64,000 nt of DNA from AP-15 sp963795485 (GCA_963795485.1 CAWCIL010000008.1:496001-560000), one strand, 5' to 3'. Positions 9,127 through 20,174 are shown, counted from the first letter of the stretch. The notes: generated by a model not told the origin, from the sequence alone. Numbers and translations: made by a program.

Positions 9127-9537
9127 TCAATCTATCCGCGCCAAGACCTGCTCCAGGTTTGCGAAGAACCGCTGCCACCCGCCCTGGGCGCCCTGGTAGG
9201 CCTGTTGCTGATCCGGCCGGAAGCCCGACTGCTCCATGCGCAGGTGGGTCCCCGTGCTCGTAGCGGTGAGAGTCCAAGTGACGACACTCTCCAGACCATA
9301 GGCCGCCCACGTGTAAGACAGCGTTTTGTTCGGCTCGACGGCCAGGACCTGGCAGTCGACAGCGCCCCAGTCTGCGCGAAGATTGAAACGGTGGTCCACC
9401 ACAGGCTTGAAGTCGTTCTTCATCAGCCACTCCTCGATCAGCTGTGGTTGCGTCAGCGCGCGCCAGATCTTTTCCGGCGGAAACGGTATCTCCCGTTCGA
9501 CTACGACGGAAAGCGTTGCGGTCGCAGCATTGGTCAT
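9127..9537 (-). CDS. SRPBCC (AHSA1-like) domain protein
   Basis: 136 aa START/SRPBCC hydrophobic-pocket protein: REIPFPPEKIWRALTQPQLIEEWL at the N-terminus, the central VDCQVLAVEPNKTLSYTW strand and a long C-terminal helix (GGWQRFFANLEQVL). Its ATG overlaps the stop of the ArsR gene by 4 bp (ATGA). ArsR-AHSA1 operons are common in soil bacteria, and the ligand of the AHSA1 partner is usually unknown. Complete. Confidence 0.9.
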   Translation of the reverse strand: MTNAATATLSVVVEREIPFPPEKIWRALTQPQLIEEWLMKNDFKPVVDHRFNLRADWGAVDCQVLAVEPNKTLSYTWAAYGLESVVTWTLTATSTGTHLRMEQSGFRPDQQQAYQGAQGGWQRFFANLEQVLARID

Positions 9538-9848
9538 TGGTCCATCCTTTTGAGCAGATCTTCGAGGCGATCGAACCGGCTTTGCCAGAAGCCGGCCATC
9601 CGGCTTGTCCAGTCGATCAGCGGGGCCAAGGCGCCGAGCTGCGCGCTATAGTGCGTCTGGCGGCCTTCGTGGCGGTCGCGCACCAGCCCGGCCTGCTTCA
9701 GGACCCCGAGATGCTTTGAGACGGCCGGTTGCGAGACCCCGGCCCGAGCCGTCAGGGCTCCGACGGACCGTATCACCTTCGCTGCCGATAGGAGGTCGAA
9801 GCATGCCCGCGCTCGGATCGCTGCCGCTCGGTGAAGAGCCTGATCGAC
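9534..9848 (-). CDS. ArsR family transcriptional regulator, 5' end disturbed
   Basis: Winged helix regulator: RSVGALTARAGVSQPAVSKHLGVLKQAGLVRDRHEGRQ is the DNA-binding helix and wing, followed by the C-terminal dimer helix typical of the AHSA1-linked subgroup (FWQSRFDRLEDLLKRM). The expected LADPTRRxLFDLL segment is present only as a scrambled version (AAAIRARACFDLL), and no start codon is visible in frame before it, so one or two indels probably lie at 9800-9850. The gene follows directly after the DUF4396 gene, with which the raw frame is fused. Confidence 0.75.
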   Translation of the reverse strand, partial: VDQALHRAAAIRARACFDLLSAAKVIRSVGALTARAGVSQPAVSKHLGVLKQAGLVRDRHEGRQTHYSAQLGALAPLIDWTSRMAGFWQSRFDRLEDLLKRMDQ

Positions 9849-9871
9849 CCTCGACGCCTCGGAGATACCGG

Positions 9872-10423
9872 CTACATCGCTTCCTTGACGCCGCGGCGGA
9901 TCAGCCGCCAGATTCATCGGGAAGGTAGTCGCCAGGCCCAGCATCGTCGCGATCTGCATCATGAACCAGAAGGTCCAGCTCGTCGGCTCCAGACCGGGGA
10001 ACAGCAGCTTCTGGGTCGCCGCCATCCAGGCGAACATGCCGATTTCATAGGCGACGAGCGACAACGTATCGGCCTTGACCGCGGCCCACATGCCGTCGGC
10101 AAAACCGAGCCCGCGCATCGGCGCGATCGAGAAGTATTGAAAGAAAATGCCGAAAACATAGGCCAGCACGAAAGCCGCCACGTACTTCGCCAGCGACCGC
10201 CGAGCAAGGTAATCCCGGCGACAAATACGAGCCATTTCCGGTCACGTCGAAGATAGGCCCACAGACCGAACGGACCGCTGTAGAGCGCAGTCAACGGCCA
10301 GACGATATCCATGATCCACATCGTCTGACGATGGCGGGTCAGGTCGGCGGTGACGACCGCCGCGCAGAACAAGCCCGACAGCACAAAGGCGACCGACAGC
10401 GTCTCGGGCCAAGCCGGGATCAT
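9872..10423 (-). CDS. DUF4396 membrane protein, two frameshifts
   Basis: A small integral membrane protein. It begins MIPAWPETLSVAFVL, then carries the conserved MWIMDIVWPLTALYSGPFGLW segment, FVLAYVFGIFFQYFSIAPMRGL, and FWFMMQIATMLGLATTFPMN. The true end WRLIRRGVKEAM-stop appears after removing one extra base at 9911. A missing base at about 10205 joins the two larger pieces (ITLLG to RSLAKYV). At least four membrane helices. Function unknown; upstream of and same strand as the ArsR-AHSA1 pair. Confidence 0.75.
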
Positions 10424-10557
10424 CGCAGCCCCGTCGAGCTGAAGAAGAGGAACGACCTTCGCCGACCCGTCTCGGGATATAGTCGCCGCTGCCACCCAGG
10501 CAAATGGTCCGGCGCGATCATCGCCGTGGCCCGCGCCCAGTCACCGGAGGGAGCGCT

Positions 10558-11596
10558 GTGACCGAGACCCTTCTCCCGACGACCGTCGTCGGCAGCTATC
10601 CGCAGCCCGACTGGCTGATCGACCGCGAGCGGCTGACCCATCTGCCGCCGGTGCGCGTGCGCGCGCAGGAATTATGGCGCGTGCCGCGAGCCGTGGCTCG
10701 AACAAGCGCAGGACGACGCGACGAGGCTCGCGATCCGCGACATGGAGGAGGCCGGGATCGACATCATCACCGATGGCGAGATCCGCCGCGAGAGCTATTC
10801 GAACCGGTTTGCGACGGCGCTGTCCGGTGTCGATCTCGACCACCCGGCGGAAGTCCGCGGCCGGTCGAGCGGCACCGTCGTCGTGCCGCGCATTGTCGGC
10901 CCGATCCGGCGGCTGCGGCCGGTCGAGGTTCGCGATGTCGAGTTCCTGCGCCGCCACACCGACCATCCGATCAAGATCACCATTCCCGGCCCGTTCACGA
11001 TGTCGCGCCAGGCCAAGAACGAGTTCTACCGGGACGAAGAAGAGCTGGTCATGGATTACGCCGCCGCGGTCAACGCCGAGCTGCGCGATCTGAAGGCCGC
11101 CGGGGCGGATGTGATCCAGCTCGACGAGCCCTGGCTGCAGGCGCGGCCCGAGGAGGCGCGGCGGCTGGCCCTGCCGGCGATCGACCGGGCCTTCGAGGGC
11201 ATTCCCGGCGCCACTGCGCTGCATCTGTGTTTCGGCTACGCCTATGTCGCGCGCGACAAGCCCAACGGCTATTCGTTTCTGCCCGAACTCTCCGGGACGA
11301 TCGTGAGGCAGATCTCGATCGAGGCGGCGCAGCCCGATCTCGATCTCGGCAACCTCGACCATCTCGGCGACAAGACGGTCATCTTCGGGGTGATCAGCAT
11401 GGGCGACCCTGAGCCGGAAACGCCCGAGACCGTCGCCGCCCGCATCCGCGCCGCCCTCCGGCACGTCCCGGCCGAGCGGCTGATCCCGGCCCCCGATTGC
11501 GGCATGAAATACCTGCCGCGCGACCTCGCCTTCGCCAAATTGAAGGCCTTGTCCGACGGCGCCCGCATCGTCCGCCGCGAGCTGACCGGCGCCTAG
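10558..11596 (+). CDS. cobalamin-independent methionine synthase (MetE) C-terminal-like protein, one frameshift
   Basis: About 345 aa, only the catalytic barrel of MetE with no N-terminal half. Starts with a GTG: TETLLPTTVVGSYPQP. Zinc ligands are recognisable: HLC in ALHLCFGYA, and the late Cys in PAPDCGMKYLPRD; the QLDEPWL substrate motif is also present. One extra base at about 10684-10687 splits the frame (ELWRVP then EPWLEQAQDDATRLAI). Stand-alone MetE-C proteins act in methyl transfer from non-folate donors or in degradation of methylated compounds; which one applies here is unknown. Confidence 0.83.
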
Positions 11597-11632
11597 TGCT
11601 TCGAGTTTAAGCCTCAGCACCCGCTACTTTTT

Positions 11633-11740
11633 TCGTCATGCCCGCGAAAGCGGGCACCCACAGCTTGCCCCTGGCCTGAACAGGGGGCGTCCGGCACCGC
11701 GCTCGCAAACCTGGACCGCCGCTTTCGCGGGGGCGACGAG
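11633..11740. repeat. dispersed palindromic repeat, type A
   Basis: Second copy of the element at 2111-2214: tcgtcatgcccgcgaaagcg on the left, cgctttcgcgggggcgacga on the right, in the gap between the MetE-like gene and ecsC. The remaining 100 bp before ecsC is AT-rich and shows no gene. Confidence 0.75.
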
Positions 11741-11843
11741 GAAGAGAACATCGGAAGCATCGACTTGGTTCGCATTAGAACATAAGCATTGTAGAATTAT
11801 TCATATCCCTGTGCTCTTTTACGGAGTAGAGGGAGACAACGCA

Positions 11844-12662
11844 ATGACCAGCTGCGTGTCGGTGGATGCTCGGCGGAGCAATTCGTGTTCCGGCTTGTCG
11901 GACGAAGAGTTTACGGAGCTGAAACATATCGCCAGAGCATATCTGGATGCGACCGGTTTATTTATGAAGATCGCGGATCTGACAGGGAAGGCTGTCGAGG
12001 CAGCCCTGAGGGAGCTTCCCGCAGCGGTAAAAGCCAAGATCGAGGAATTGGCTCACTTCGCTCTCAAGAAGGCGTACGACGCCGCACTCTGGTCGGACCG
12101 AAAGAGTTTCCGGAATTCCTCGTGGATAGAGAGCGTCCTCGCCTGGGCCAACAGTGAAGCTTGGCATCATGCGGCCGTCGCCGTCACCGGAGCATTGGGG
12201 GGGATTGGTGGCGCGGCTACAATGGTCGTCGAGCTACCCGTGACGACTGCACTGATCCTGCGCTCGGTCCAGCAGATCGCAATATCTTACGGGAAGGATC
12301 CGTCAGATTCGGAGGTCCGCGAGCAATGTATCGCTGTCTTCGCTCTCGGCGGCTCATTGGAAGATGACGCCGATGCGGAGTTTGGCTTTTGGGGAGTCCG
12401 TTTCGGAATTGGCAACAAACGGTCGCTCAACTCATCAAGCGTATAGCTCCTCGGTTTGGCGTAGCGGTGTCCGAAAAATTCCTGAGCTGAGGCAGCCCCT
12501 CTCCTCGGAGCAGCTGGTGGCGCATTTGTCAATTTCACTTTCGCCGAGTTCTACCAGAAGATGGCGCACGTCCACTTTCGACTGCAGGCTGTGGAAGAGA
12601 GACACGACCGCGATCAGGTGAAGTCCTGCTTCCAGCGGATTGTTGCGGACCTGAGGCAATAA
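11844..12662 (+). CDS. EcsC family protein, three frameshifts
   Basis: EcsC-like protein: helical N-terminus, the Gly/Ala-rich GALGGIGGAATMVVELPVTTALILRSV segment, then SDSEVREQCIAVFALGG. The C-terminal part (AQLIKRIAPRFGVAVSEKF, GAAGGAFVNFTFAEFYQKMA, HFRLQAVEERH) is found only by correcting one extra G near 12407, one extra A near 12417 and one extra base near 12488. With these the gene ends at 12662. The ATG at 11844 has a good ribosome site (gagggaga). GC is lower than in most neighbours. Molecular role unknown; EcsC proteins are membrane-associated. Confidence 0.75.
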
Positions 12663-12676
12663 ACCGGTCGCTGCCC

Positions 12677-13502
12677 TCACCAGCCGCCGTCGATGCCGAT
12701 CGCCTGGCCGGTGACGAAGGCGGCCTGGTCGGAGGCGAGAAAGGCGATCATCGCCGCGACCTCGTCGGGGGTGCCGAAGCGGCCGACCGGGATCGCTTTC
12801 GAGCGCTCGGCAAAGCCGATTTCGAGGTCGTCGCCATATTCGCGCCGGTTGGTGCTGATCGCCCGCGAGGTGCGGATCGGGCCGGGGCAGACGGCATTGA
12901 CGGTGATCCCAAAGGGCGCCAGGTCGAGCGCCAAGGATTTGGTGAAGCCGACGATCGCGGCCTTCGAGGCGGCATAGGTGGCGCGGTTGCGGCCGGGCCG
13001 GAACGCCGCCTTCGACGACACGCTGACGATGCGGCCCCAGCCGGCCTTGCGCATCGCCGGCACCGCGGCGCGCGACATCAGAAAGCAGCCGCGGGCGTTG
13101 ACGCCGAAGGTACGGTCCCAGGCTTCGACCGGCACGTCCTCGATCTCGTTGCGGTCGGCGCCCTGCGGCGCCCCGGCATTGTTGACCAGGATGTCGAGCC
13201 GGCCGTAGCGGCTCAGCACCTCGTCGACCATGTGCCGGGCGTCGGCCTCGATGCTGACGTCGCCCAGGGTCGACGAGGCGGCCCCGCCGTTGCGGCGGAT
13301 CTCCTCGACCAGGCTGTCGACCCCGCCCCACGAGGCGTCGGTGTCGCCCTGGACATTGTGCTCGTTGGCGACCCCGGTCGCCACCACGTCGGAAACGACG
13401 ACGCGTCACCCCGGCGGCGGCCAAGGCGCGCGCCGTCGAATTGCCGATGCCGACCGGCTTGCCGCACCCCGTGATCAGCGCCACCCGAGCAGAACTCGGC
13501 AT
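12677..13502 (-). CDS. short-chain dehydrogenase/reductase, one frameshift
   Basis: Classical SDR of about 275 aa. Nucleotide-binding motif ITGCGKPVGIGNSTARAL, NNAG motif (ILVNNAGAPQGAD), catalytic Ser in VSVSS and the YAASK catalytic Tyr-Lys, then PGPIRT. One extra base at about 13403-13405 separates the first 37 residues (AAAGVT then VVVSDVVATG). Acts on a hydroxyl or ketone substrate with NAD(P)H; substrate unknown. Convergent with ecsC with a 14-bp gap, divergent from the peptidase gene. Confidence 0.85.
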
Positions 13503-13640
13503 CGGACCCTCCCTTTGAAAACGGCCGCGGCAGCCTCGCCGGTCCCGGCAGTATTCACGCTTTGCCGGCCGGTGTAACTTGGAAACCGACACCGCCGGCC
13601 GCCTTCCGCGGTCCGGTCCGAAACGATTGCGAGGCGCCGG

Positions 13641-15132
13641 ATGGCGAAGATTGCGGCGATAGCCTGCCTTTGGCTGATCGTGCTCGGCGCCGGCGGCTCG
13701 GGCCGACGACAAGCCGGAAACCGCACTGCCGGCGCGGGTGGCGACCCACCACACGATCAAGCTGGGCGACCGTCGCGCTCGACTATGACGCGATCGCCGA
13801 GACCTTTGCGCTGACCGATCAAAAGGGCGCTGCGACCGCTTCGATCTTCACGGTGTCCTATATGCGTCCAGGCGCCGGCCGGCGCGGCGCGGCCGGTCAG
13901 CTTCGTGTTGAATGGCGGGCCCGGCGCGGCCTCGGTGTTTCTGCACCTGGGCGCGCTCGGGCCCAAAATCATGCAGACGCCGGCGGACGGCGATGTGCCG
14001 CGCCCGCCGGTGCGCCTCGTCGACAACCCCTCGACCTGGCTGCCGTTCACCGACCTCGTCTTTATCGACCCGGTCGGCACCGGCTTCAGCCGCGGCGAGG
14101 GCAAGGACGCAAAATCCGGACAAGCCGTTCTGGGACGTGCATGCCGATCTCGACTCGCTCGACACCGTGGTCCGGCTGTGGCTGACCCGGCACCAGCGCT
14201 GGACCTCGCCGATCTACCTCGTCGGCGAGAGCTATGGCGGGTTTCGGGCGGCGGCGATGGCGCAGACCTTGCCTCGCGACGTCGACGTGACGGTCAGCGG
14301 CCTCGTCCTGATCTCGCCGGCGCTCGACCTCTCGGCGCTGCATCCGAACCAGCGCGATCTGCTCGCCGCCGGCTTTTTCCTGCCGACTTATGCCGCCATC
14401 GCCGGCGCGCTCCACGTGCGCGGAGGCCGGCGGCGACCTCGCTTCGGTCGAGCATTTCGCGCTCTGCGATTATCTCGTCGGCCTCGCCGGGATCGAGGGC
14501 CAGCCGCCGCCAGGTGACCCCTTTATCGCCAAGGTCGCCGGGATGATCGGGCTTCGCGAGGAGATCGTGCGCCGCTGGCGGGCCCGCGTTCCCAATTATG
14601 TATTCGCCCGCGAGATCCTGCGCGGCCGCGGCGAACGGGTCAGCCTTTATGATGGCACGATCGCGCGCCCGGCCCCCGCCGACGAACGGGACGGCAGCGA
14701 CCCGTTGCTCCAGCCGATCGCCGCCGCTTTCGGGGCCGCATTCAACGCCTATGCGGCCGACGATCTCGGCTATCGCACCGACCAGCCTTATCGGGTGCTG
14801 GCCGGCAAGTCTCGCGGCAATGGAACTGGGACGGCGAGCGTCGCGAGGGCGGCCGCGGTCTGCCGATGACCTCGCTGGAGGCGGCGCTGCGTCGCGCATC
14901 CGGGGACAAAGGTTTTGATCGCCAACGGCCGGTATGATCTGGTGACGCCTTATCTGTCCTCGCGCTGGCTGATCGGCCAGCTGCAGGTTCCGCCGGCGAC
15001 GCGCGCGCAAATTCGCCTGCGCGTCTACGATGGCGGGCACATGATGTATCTGAGGCCGCGTCGCGCGCGGCGCTCGCCCAGGATGCGGCCCAGCTCTATG
15101 CCGCGCCTGGACCGGGCGCCACCTCCCAGTGA
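13641..15132 (+). CDS. serine carboxypeptidase-like protein (peptidase S10), at least six frameshifts
   Basis: A secreted or periplasmic S10 peptidase judging by the hydrophobic leader after MAKIAAIACLWLIVLGA. Catalytic residues are all visible: oxyanion motif LNGGPGAAS near 13910, Ser in LVGESYGGF near 14230, Asp in ANGRYDLVTPY near 14935, His in DGGHMMY near 15040. The chain has to be stitched across frame changes near 13700, 13768, 13880, 14110, 14420, 14820 and 15055, with each piece continuing the S10 fold. The preserved triad suggests errors rather than decay, but this is the most damaged gene in the window. Ends at TGA 15130-15132. Confidence 0.75.
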
Positions 15133-15249
15133 CCAGGGCCCCCTCGCCGGGCGCCGTCGGCGCGCGGCGCTCGTTCTGGCGCGTGATTTGAGGCGTTACG
15201 TAGGCAAGCCCGCCCGCGCGCACCGCTTTCGCCAAGGGAGCCCCTGCCG

Positions 15250-15312
15250 ATGGACCCGCGATATGTCGCAGCCGACCCTTATCCCTGGCCCTACGACGGC
15301 GATCTGCGGCCG
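15250..15312 (+). pseudogene. N-terminal remnant of an isochorismatase-family hydrolase
   Basis: After a good ribosome site (aaggga), an ATG opens DPYPWPYDGDLRPANTALV, the N-terminus typical of isochorismatase-fold amidohydrolases, which would continue with an IDMQ motif. Here the similarity stops abruptly at the LV and the frame ends soon after. Nothing of the catalytic core follows before the ATP-grasp gene at 15449, so this looks like a deletion scar. The rest of 15133-15448 holds no gene. Confidence 0.45.
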
Positions 15313-15448
15313 GCCAACACCGCCCTCGTGACGCATCGACCGGCTCGAATTCACCGATGATCAAATCGACTATTCAATGTGAAATAGGATCCTTTGACAT
15401 CCAAACTGCTGTGCAACTAACCTGCTGCCGCAGCGGGAGGCGGCGGCG

Positions 15449-16398
15449 GTGACCCACATCCACGTGATCCACGAGAATGCGGCCTGGCTCGAACCGTTGG
15501 CCGAGGCGCTCGACCGGCAGGGGCTGCCGTGGCGCGACTGGTTTCTCGACCGCGGCGTCTTCGACCTGTCGCGGCCGCCGCCCGAGGGCGTTTTCTACAA
15601 CCGGATGAGCGCCTCGTCGCACACCCGCGATCATCGCTACGCCGCCGAACTGACCGCATCGGTGCTGGCCTGGCTCGATCGGCACGGGCGCCGCGTCGTC
15701 AACGGCAGCCGCGCGCTCGACCTCGAGATCAGCAAGGCCCGCCAATACGCCGCGCTCGAAAACGCCGGCATCCGCACCCCGCACACCGTTCTAGTCGCCG
15801 GCAAGGAACTGCTCGCCGACGCGGCGCGGCGGCATTTCGGCGGCGGCCCGTTCATCCTCAAGCCGAACCGCGGCGGCAAGGGGCTCGGCGTGCGGCTGTT
15901 TCACACCGTCGAAGCCTTGGGCGATTACCTCGACGGCGCCGATTACGAGCCGCCGGTCGACGGCCTCCATCTGTTGCAGCAATATGTCCGCGCGCCTCTC
16001 CGCTGATCACCCGCGCCGAATTCATCGGCGGCCGGTTCCTTTACGCGGTCGAGGTCGACACCAGCGACGGGTTCGAGCTGTGCCCGGCCGATGCCTGCGC
16101 CGTCGGCGACGCGTTCTGCCCGGCCGGCCAGGGCGAAGCCGACCAGCCGCGCGCGAAATTCACGATCATCGACGACATCGACCCGCGCGCTGAAGCAGCG
16201 CTACGAAGCCTTCCTCGCCGCCAACGACATCGGCGTCGCCGGCATCGAGTTCATCACCGACGCCGACGGCGCGGTCTACACCTACGACGTCAACACCAAC
16301 ACCAATTACAATCCCGACGCCGAGGCCCGCGCCGGCCGCTCGGCGATGGACACCCTCGCCCGCTATCTCGGCGCCGAACTCGCCCATCTCCCGCATGA
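15449..16398 (+). CDS. RimK-like ATP-grasp ligase, two or more frameshifts
   Basis: ATP-grasp enzyme joining a carboxylate to an amine through an acyl-phosphate. Starts at GTG 15449 behind gggagg: THIHVIHENAAWLEPLAEAL. Visible motifs: FILKPNRGGKGLGVRLF (nucleotide-binding loop), LLQQYV hinge, and DVNTNTNYN, the metal-binding region. Frame changes near 15998 and 16190 interrupt it. The 3' end is uncertain: conserved sequence stops at ARYLGAELAHLP, close to a TGA at 16396. About 310 aa. Substrate unknown. Confidence 0.75.
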
Positions 16399-16619
16399 GC
16401 AAGCCGCGGCGAGCAACGGCGCCAAGGTGTCCTCGGGTATTCGGCGCGCCAACATCATCCCGCCGGCAGGGACACCGGCTTTCGAGGCTGTAACCCATTC
16501 TGCCTCGGTTCAGCGCCGCTTCCGTCGCTTTCCGGGCGAGCCCCATGCCGTGTCCTCATTCGCCCAACTCGTCCGGAGAACGAGCGGCTCTCAGCCGCCA
16601 CCACCTCGCGAACAGCGCG

Positions 16620-16988
16620 TCAGTAGCTGGAGATCTCGATCGAGTTCCGATCCGGGTCGTCGATGTAGACCGATTGGATCGTGCCGATCGCGCCGGCGCG
16701 CGGCCCCTGCATCCGCACCGGTATGCCGCAATCTTCGAGATGGGCCATAACCTCGCCCATCGGCGCCTCGGTAATAAAGCAGATATGCGCCGGCTGACGC
16801 TTTTCGCCATTCATCGCCATCGCGCCGCCGGCGGCGTCGAGGTGGATCTTCTGCTGGCCGAAATGCAGCGCCGCACGGCCTTCGCCGACACTCTCGGCTT
16901 TCATGCCGAGCACGCGCCGGTAGAACTCCAGGCTGCGGTCGATATCGGCCACGGTCAGGTTCAGATGGTCTATGCGCTCGATTTTCAT
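16620..16988 (-). CDS. VOC family protein (glyoxalase/extradiol dioxygenase fold)
   Basis: 122 aa single VOC module: IERIDHLNLTVADIDRSLEFYRRVLG, then ALHFGQQKIHLD, HICFITE, and the terminal YIDDPDRNSIEISSY. Metal-ligand positions are His (DHLNL), His (KIHLD) and the last Glu (SIEIS). Complete, with ATG at 16988. Role could be lyase, isomerase or dioxygenase; not resolved. Confidence 0.88.
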   Translation of the reverse strand: MKIERIDHLNLTVADIDRSLEFYRRVLGMKAESVGEGRAALHFGQQKIHLDAAGGAMAMNGEKRQPAHICFITEAPMGEVMAHLEDCGIPVRMQGPRAGAIGTIQSVYIDDPDRNSIEISSY

Positions 16989-17119
16989 GGCCGGCCTCGT
17001 CGGTTTGCGGAGGGTCGGCAGCTTGCCACGAATGGGACCGCCGGGCCAGCCCGATGGCGCCGCGTCGCACCGTCGAGGGCGGCGTGATCGGATCGCGCCA
17101 GGTCGAGATCCGCAGTGGG

Positions 17120-17345
17120 GAGGGACATGGTTCGCGGCTGCAGGCTCACGGCGGCCGCCGGGGGTTCTGCCGATCCTACTCTGCTTCGCTTGGGGGCATG
17201 GCGGGCAGTTCCTGTTCGCGATCCCCACGGACGATCTCGTCGTCGTGCATCTCGCACGACGATACCCCGGGCGGGAAACGGGGATCGCTGTCCCGCAGAT
17301 CGCCCGGCTGCTCGACCTCTCCTCGCCGCCGCGTCGGGCGCTTAG
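17120..17345 (+). pseudogene. C-terminal remnant of a beta-lactamase-family serine hydrolase
   Basis: Translating 17160-17345 gives WGHGGQFLFAIPTDDLVVVHLA, then (after one shift) HDDTPGG, then IARLLDL and (after another) LAAASGA-stop at 17345. This is the end of class C beta-lactamase-like serine hydrolases: the GHGGQ strand, the P-DLVVV strand and the last helix. No N-terminal SxxK or YxN part exists upstream, since 16620-16988 is occupied by the VOC gene. I read it as a truncated gene. The remainder of 16989-17519 shows nothing else. Confidence 0.6.
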
Positions 17346-17519
17346 TCGAGCCCCGCGCCAAATACGGCCGGCCACGATCGCCGGACCGCGGCGCCTTGCG
17401 AGGTCGCGGCGTCGCCGGGTTCGCAACTTCGGCTGGGCTTCGCCCCGCCTTTGTCACGGACCCGGCGATACCTCAGTCAGACTTAAGTCCTCGTTTTCCC
17501 GATCGTCTCGGCACGTTGC

Positions 17520-18148
17520 CTATCTTACGGGCGAGAAGGACGCCGGGATCAACAGCTTGTTTTCCTGGCGGACCGGACGCACCCCAGCCTGCGGCGGCCA
17601 CGCGCCGCCGGGCCGGCGGGATTCCTCCGAACGCGGGCGCGCTCGTTGAGGTCCTTGTACGCCCAGACGTGGACGAATTTGTTGAGCCCGCCGAGCTCGC
17701 TGGTCCAGCAGGCCGCCAGGGGAGAGAACCGCTCGCGTGCCTCGATGGCCTTCCCCCACGCCTCAAGCACCTTCGGGATGTCGCCCGGCGCGTAGGTGTA
17801 GGTCCGCATCTCGTAGACGTTGCCGGTGCCGAAATCGCGGCTGCCGAGCGCGCGCATGAACGGCGCCGGGTTCATGATCTCGGCTTCCTGCGCCACGATC
17901 AGGTCCTGGCCGCCGGGCATCGCGTTGCGCGCGGCGTCCTGCGCCATCGCCGAACGGATCCTGGTACGGTGCTGCAGGTCGTCATAGGGATAGACGTGCA
18001 CGACCTGATTGAGCGGACCGAACTCGGTATGCCAGAAGGCCCCCAGCTTGGAGTGCTTTTCCCGAAGCGGCAGCCGCTTCTGATAGCGCTCCTCGAATTC
18101 GGCCACGGTGCCGGGGCGCAGGGTATATGTGCGGACTTCATAGATCAT
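17520..18148 (-). CDS. NIPSNAP family protein with two NIPSNAP domains, one frameshift
   Basis: Two tandem ferredoxin-like NIPSNAP domains: MIYEVRTYTLRPGTVAEFEERY and VYEMRTYTYAPGDIPKVLEAW, each followed by a FWHTEFG or CWTSELG strand and a VHVYPYDDL or VHVWAYKDL strand. The true end (VRPVRQENKLLIPASFSPVR) is in a neighbouring frame, so one indel lies near 17635 and the gene stops at 17520. ATG at 18148 has ggagga upstream. NIPSNAP proteins are soluble; role unknown, often next to catabolic genes. Confidence 0.85.
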
Positions 18149-18267
18149 CGGCGCATCCTCCAACAGGCAGGGGTCGGCGAGGCGACATGCCGGCCGACCG
18201 ACAGCGCGTGCCGACTATATCACCGGGTCGCCTCTCGCCCGCCACGGCAACGCTGCGGGTCGCCCCG

Positions 18268-20174
18268 TCAGAGTTCGACCTGGCCGCCCAGCTCGACGAT
18301 GCGGTTGATCGGAATCCGGAAGAATTCGGTGGCGTCGAGGGCGACGTTCGACAGCACGATGAACAGCTTGGTGAACGGCAGCCGCATTCCGGGCGGCCGT
18401 TTGGCGACGAGCTTCTCGCGCCCGACAAAGAACGAGGTCTCCATCAGGTTGAAGCGAAACCCGCCGACCCGGCACAGCGCCAGCGCGCGCGGGATGTCGG
18501 GCTCCTCGAGAAAGCCGTAGCGGATCGCGACGGTGTGGAAATTCTGCCCGAGATGGTCGATCTGCAGCCGTTCGGCTTCGGGCAGGCGGGGCACGTCCTC
18601 GGTGCGCACCGTCATCAGCACGTTGCGCTCGTGCAGGATCTTGTTGTGCTTCATGTTGTGCAGCAGGGCGGCCGGCACGTTGTCGATCCGCGCGGTCATG
18701 TAGATCGCGGTGCCGGGGACGCGCGCCGGCCGGTCGGGGTTCAGGGTCTCGAGCAGGGTCGACAGCGGCAAGCGCGCCGCTCGCCCGCTGCGCCGAGATC
18801 CGCCGCCGGCCCCACAGCCACGCCATCATCACCGTATAGATCGACGAGCGCGATGGCCAGCGGAAACCAGCCGCCGTCGATGATCTTCAACAGGTTGGCG
18901 CCGAAAAAGAACAGGTCGACGATCAGAAACACCGCGAACATCGGGATCAGCCGCCACAGCCGCCACCCGCACCCCAGCGCAGATAGATGAAGGCGAGGAT
19001 GGTGGTGACCGTCATCGTCCCGGTGACGGCGATGCCGTAGGCGCCGCCGAGCGCGTCCGACGAGCGGAAGCCGAGCACGGTCGCCACCACCGCCACCAGC
19101 AGGATGCCGTTGATCGCCGGCACATAAACCTGGCCGATCTCCTGCTCGGAGGTGTGCCGCACCTGCATGCGCGGCAGATAGCCGAGCTGCACCGCCTGGC
19201 GGGCGATCGAGAAGGCGCCCGAGATCACCGCCTGCGAGGCGATGACCGTGGCGCTCGAAGCGAGCCCGACCAGCGGATAGACCGCCCAACCCGGAGCCAG
19301 ATGATAAAACGGGTTCTCGATCGCGCCGGGGTGCGCGAGCAGCAGCGCGCCCTGGCCGAAATAATTCAGCAGCAGCGCCGGAAAGACAAAGCGCAGCCAC
19401 GCCCGCCGGATCGGCCCGCGTCCGAAATGCCCCATATCGGCATAAAGCGCCTCGGCCCCGGTCACCGCCAGCACCACCGAGCCGAGCAGCACGAAGCCCT
19501 GCCACGGATCGCGCAGGAACAGGTTGATCGCGTAACGCGGGTCGACGGCCAACAGGATCGAGGGCCGCCGCACGATCTCGAACCCGCCGAGCACCCCGAT
19601 CGCGGCGAACCACAGGATCATGACCGGGCCGAAATAACCGCCGACCAGCGCCGTCCCGCGCCGCTGAACCATGAACAGCACGATCAGCAGCAGCAGGGTC
19701 AGCGGCACCACATAGGGCTCGAGCGCGGGGGTCGCGACCTTCAGCCCCTCGACCGCGCTCAGCACCGAAATCGACGGGGTGATCACCCCGTCGCCGAAAA
19801 ACAGCGCGGCGCCGAACAGCCCGGCCCACAGGATCCAGCGGTTGCGCCGCCCCGACAGCGGCGCGCAGGGCCAGCACCATCAGTGCCAGAATGCCGCCCT
19901 CGCCGCGGTTGTCGGCGCGCATCAGGACGAGGACGTATTTGACGGTGACGACCAGCATCAGCGCCCAGGCGATCAGCGACAGCACGCCGAAGACGCGCAG
20001 CTCGCTGACGGCCGCGTTCGCGAAACATTGCTTGACGGTGTAGAGCGGCGAGGTGCCGATATCGCCATAGACGACGCCGAGCGCTGCGACGCCCAGGCTC
20101 TGGCCGAGCTTGGTGTGTGTCTCCGAATGTGCGACCGCGGTATCGGGCATCTGTGCGCTCGGTCCGTATGCCAC
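18268..20174 (-). CDS. kup: Kup system potassium uptake protein, about four frameshifts
   Basis: K+:H+ symporter of the KUP/HAK/KT family with about 12 membrane helices and a cytosolic C-terminal domain. Diagnostic motif GVVYGDIGTSPLYTVKQCF is near the start and DNRGEGGILALM follows; then VVPLTLLLLIVLFMVQRRGT, ALYADMGHFG, NYFGQGALLL, and the C-terminal IDHLGQNFHTVAIRYGF. Frame changes at about 19860, 18965, 18850 and 18785 separate otherwise continuous Kup sequence. Either ATG 20174 or ATG 20150 could be the start. With KdpDE nearby but no kdpFABC, this is the only potassium transporter in view. Confidence 0.88.
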
